Assembly (NCBI RefSeq): GCF_024519465.1
Contig: NZ_JALJRW010000022.1
Location: 1-62,222, forward strand
DNA: 62,222 nt
Direction of reading: 5' to 3'
Source: Stenotrophomonas sp. Ste86
Lineage (GTDB): Bacteria; Pseudomonadota; Gammaproteobacteria; Xanthomonadales; Xanthomonadaceae
The translations under genes and the position numbers were made by a program. Numbering within the stretch: position 1 is the first letter of the stretch; every line of letters starts with the position of its first letter. Below, piece after piece: positions 59,638 through 62,222 of this stretch. Below the pieces are notes generated by a model. That model was given only the letters and a program-made list of their open reading frames with translations, was not told the DNA's origin and did no database searches.

Positions 59638-61821
59638 ATGCGCTCTTCCCGCTCCCTCCAGCCCCACGCCCTGTCCCTGGCCCTCGCCGCTGCGCTGATC
59701 CCCTCGCTCGCCCTGGCCGCCGACGATGCCGGCCAACGTGACCACCACCTGACCGAACTGTCCACGGTCAAGGTCACCGCCTCCCCGCTGCAGGGCGACG
59801 CCGAATCGCTGGCACGTCCGGTCGATGTGCTCGCCGGTGAACGCCTGGACGAACAGAAGGCCGGCACCCTCGGCGACACCGTGGCCAAGCTGCCCGGCGT
59901 GCAGAGCACCTTCTTCGGCCCGGGCGTCGGCCGCCCGATCATCCGTGGCCAGGAAGGCCCACGCGTGGCCGTGCTCTCCAACGGCATGGGCAACATGGAT
60001 GCCTCCACGGTCAGCGCCGACCATGCCACCAGCACCGAGCCGTTCCTGGCCGACCAGATCGAAGTACTGAAGGGCCCGGCCACGCTGCTGTTCGGCAGCG
60101 GCGCGATCGGCGGCGCGGTCAACGTGGTCGATGGCCGCATCGCGCGCGAACTCCCGGACCGCCCGCTCAGCGGTCGCGCCGAGCTGCGCGGCAACTCGGT
60201 CAATGACGAGCGCAGCGGCATGTTCCGCCTGGACGGTGTCAGCGGCAATAATGTCGTGCTGCATGTCGATGGCCTGGTCCGCAATGGTGATGACTACCGC
60301 ATTCCCGGCTACGCGGTGATCGATGGCCTGGAAGACCACAGCGGCCACGACCATGACGCCGCCGACAGCGACGAACCGCGTCGCGGCCGCCTGGACAACA
60401 GCTCCGTGCGCACCCGCGCCGGCGGCGTCGGCGCGACCTGGCTCGGCGACGGCGGCTACTTCGGCGCCTCGGCCAGTACCTACCGCACCAACTACGGCAT
60501 TCCCAACGGCGCACACGTGCATGCCGAGGACGACCATGATCATGACCATGGCGACGAAGAGGAAGAAGGCGACGAGCACGACGTTCGCATCGACATGGTG
60601 CAGAACCGTTTCGAAGCCAAGGGCGGCATGTACAACCCGACCTCGTTCCTGAAGAACATCAACCTGCGCACCGCCTACACCGACTACGAGCACGTGGAAC
60701 TGGAAGCCGGCACGCCCTCCACCCGCTTCACCAACCGTGGCATCGAAGCTCGCCTGGAAGCCGTGCAGCAGCAGATCGGCGGCTGGGACGGCGCGTTCGG
60801 CCTGCAGTTCGGCAACAGCGATTTCGGCGCCAAGGGCGAAGAGGCCTTCGTGCCGGATACGGGTACGAAGAACATCGGTCTGTTCGTGCTGCAGGAAAAG
60901 CAGTTCGGCCCGTTCAAGCTCGAACTCGGCGGCCGCCATGACCAGGTGAAGCTGGACCCGACCGGCGATTACCGCGCGCGCAAGTTCGATGCCACCAATC
61001 TCTCCGCGGCCGGCATCTGGACCCTCAACGACGCCGTCGATCTGCGCTTCGGCATCGACAGCTCCGAGCGCGCGCCGACCAATGAAGAGCTGTATGCGGC
61101 CGGTGCGCACATCGCCACGCGTTCGCTGGAAATCGGCGATGCCAACCTGAAGACCGAGCGCGGCCAGCGCGTCGAACTGGGCATCCACACCCACAGCGAT
61201 CGTGTCGACTTCTCGGCGTCCATCTATCAGACCAAGTTCAAGGACTTCATCTACCTGGCCGAGACCGGCGTGGTCGAATCGCTGCCGGTGCGCCTGTGGA
61301 CGCAGCAGGACGCGACCTTCAAGGGTGCCGAAGCCGAGGCGCTGTTGCACCTGTTCGAAGGCAGCGCGGGCGATTGGGATCTGCGCGTGTTCGGCGACTA
61401 CGTCAAAGCCGAGCTGGACGGCAGCGGCAGCCGCACCGTGGACATCGCGGTGCCGCACGGCGACCACAACCACAACTACAGTGTGGACCTGGCCAACAGC
61501 GGCTACCTGCCGCGCATCGCGCCGGGCCGCGTCGGCGCCGACCTGCGCTGGTCCAGGGACGGCTGGCGCGCGTCGGTCGGTGCGGTGCGCTACAGCAGCC
61601 AGAAGGACGTGGCGCAGAACGAAGACCCGAGCAAGGGCTACACGCTGGTCGACGCCCACCTGGCCTACCGCTGGGACCGCAGCGACAGCAACAGCTATGA
61701 GGTCTTCCTGGACGGCAGCAACCTGACCAACCAGGAAGTGCGTCCGCATACTTCCCTGCTGCGCGATTACTCGCCACTGCCGGGCCGCGGCGTCGCCTTC
61801 GGCATCCGCGCGTACTTCTGA
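59638..61821 (+). CDS. znuD: TonB-dependent zinc receptor ZnuD
   Basis: A 727-residue outer-membrane receptor for zinc. A signal peptide ends about ALAA (residue 28). A plug domain (LTELSTVKVTASPLQGDAESLARPVDVL.., then VGRPIIRGQEGPRVAVLSNGMG) and a 22-strand barrel follow. Two His/Asp-rich loops (residues 233-242 and 293-314, with HDHD, DHDHDHGD) probably bind zinc. The C-terminal Phe is present. ATG 59638 starts the signal peptide; the TTG seven codons upstream overlaps the operator region. It is divergent from merC-like, with Zur-like sites between. Confidence 0.92.
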   Translation: MRSSRSLQPHALSLALAAALIPSLALAADDAGQRDHHLTELSTVKVTASPLQGDAESLARPVDVLAGERLDEQKAGTLGDTVAKLPGVQSTFFGPGVGRPIIRGQEGPRVAVLSNGMGNMDASTVSADHATSTEPFLADQIEVLKGPATLLFGSGAIGGAVNVVDGRIARELPDRPLSGRAELRGNSVNDERSGMFRLDGVSGNNVVLHVDGLVRNGDDYRIPGYAVIDGLEDHSGHDHDAADSDEPRRGRLDNSSVRTRAGGVGATWLGDGGYFGASASTYRTNYGIPNGAHVHAEDDHDHDHGDEEEEGDEHDVRIDMVQNRFEAKGGMYNPTSFLKNINLRTAYTDYEHVELEAGTPSTRFTNRGIEARLEAVQQQIGGWDGAFGLQFGNSDFGAKGEEAFVPDTGTKNIGLFVLQEKQFGPFKLELGGRHDQVKLDPTGDYRARKFDATNLSAAGIWTLNDAVDLRFGIDSSERAPTNEELYAAGAHIATRSLEIGDANLKTERGQRVELGIHTHSDRVDFSASIYQTKFKDFIYLAETGVVESLPVRLWTQQDATFKGAEAEALLHLFEGSAGDWDLRVFGDYVKAELDGSGSRTVDIAVPHGDHNHNYSVDLANSGYLPRIAPGRVGADLRWSRDGWRASVGAVRYSSQKDVAQNEDPSKGYTLVDAHLAYRWDRSDSNSYEVFLDGSNLTNQEVRPHTSLLRDYSPLPGRGVAFGIRAYF

Positions 61822-61860
61822 TTTTCTCTCTCCAACACTGGGGTAGCTGCTTCACCCTTG

Positions 61861-61887
61861 AGGGGGCCGAAAGGCCCCCTTTTTTTG
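61861..61887 (+). terminator. Rho-independent terminator of znuD
   Basis: AGGGGGCC, a GAAA loop and GGCCCCCT are followed by seven or eight T. A copy of the long repeat starts right in its T-tract. Confidence 0.92.
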
Positions 61888-62222
61888 GTTCTTCTCCCAT
61901 CCGAAGGGAGCGTCTTGCTTCAGGGGCCGTCGCAGAGTGAGCACGAGGCTATGCGTGTGGACGGGCAGTGCCGGCAATGTGTGGATTGGCTGGCTTCTCC
62001 GTTCGGGGCTGCCGCGAGCGTGAGGGCCCCTTAGCAGCCGGTAGGCCCCTGGCGCAAATGTCCCCCGGCCGCTGGGCGGCCTCCTCCTTTATTTTGCCCA
62101 GGGGCCTACCGGCCGCTAAGGGGCTCGGCTTGCGGCACAAGCGGGGAGCGAGGCTTCTCTGACGTTCGTCGGTGGGTCGGGCGCTGGGCGCCCATGCCCT
62201 TGGAGGCGAAATAAAGGAGGAG
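61881..62222. repeat. Terminator-anchored long repeat, copy B (cut by window edge)
   Basis: Matches 34265-34580 from the T-tract onward (TTTTTGGTTCTTCTC, then GGGGCTGCCGCG, AGCAGCCGGTAGGCCCCTGG and later blocks). It has an extra block of about 44 bp (around 62075-62120) that carries an inverted copy of AAATAAAGGAGGAG and pairs with AGCAGCCGGTAGGCC to form a hairpin. No gene lies in 61822-62222. Confidence 0.85.

Noticed and set aside
59052..60284. Fusion of the MerC gene with 273 upstream codons
   Set aside because: That part is antisense to znuD with Ser/Arg-rich composition; the MerC start is at 59465.

Overview
The window is a chromosomal segment of a high-GC gammaproteobacterium of the Xanthomonadaceae, most likely Stenotrophomonas or a close relative. 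The evidence is the fixed gene order pyrH-frr-uppS-cdsA-dxr-rseP-bamA-lpxD-fabZ-lpxA-lpxB-rnhB-dnaE-accA and the many short palindromes with a GTAG/CTAC edge that match the SMAG (Stenotrophomonas maltophilia GTAG) REP class. No tRNA, rRNA, CRISPR array, prophage or transposase gene was found.

Layout. 1-1215 is about 1.2 kb of non-coding tandem and inverted repeats. 1216-3649 holds two divergent genes: an AIM24-family protein and an HDOD-GGDEF signalling protein. 3775-22932 is the conserved core block for UMP kinase, ribosome recycling, undecaprenyl phosphate, CDP-diacylglycerol, isoprenoid entry, RseP, BamA, lipid A, RNase HII, DNA polymerase III alpha and acetyl-CoA carboxylase alpha. It is interrupted by repeat-rich gaps at 11.8-12.2 kb and 16.5-17.3 kb. 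23-34 kb carries HemJ, a methyltransferase, an intracellular PHB depolymerase, a PadR/sensor pair, a cyclophilin, a divergent EamA exporter/LysR pair, a DUF4349 lipoprotein with a GFA protein, and a large DUF885 lipoprotein. 34.6-42.5 kb has an ABC exporter, a beta-lactamase-fold serine hydrolase, VOC and DUF72 proteins, two membrane proteins and an orphan ATPase. 42.6-48.7 kb is a cyclic-di-GMP cluster of three GGDEF proteins (one with PAS and a variant EAL domain), with an RluF-type pseudouridine synthase inside it. 48.9-58.2 kb holds a DEAD-box helicase, an S4 protein, a UbiM-like hydroxylase, MAPEG and DUF4019 proteins, a ClpP-like lipoprotein, an Ada-AlkA fusion overlapping Ogt, and a nucleotide pyrophosphatase. 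58.7-61.8 kb holds bTHX and a divergent MerC/ZnuD pair flanked by Zur-like operators.

Working together. The first 23 kb is the classic cell-envelope, lipid and replication block, with many 4-bp ATGA overlaps that imply translational coupling. The accessory half is mostly small two-gene units: PadR with its sensor, LysR with EamA, AlkA with Ogt, and ZnuD with MerC.

The least-explained content is non-coding. One family has six complete copies and one cut by the window edge. Each is a roughly 90-107 bp cruciform with a conserved core, while its long outer stem and inner hairpin differ between copies with base pairing kept. A second, longer repeat begins exactly at the T-tract of a terminator in both of its copies. 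All functional assignments come from reading the sequence by eye; no database search was run.
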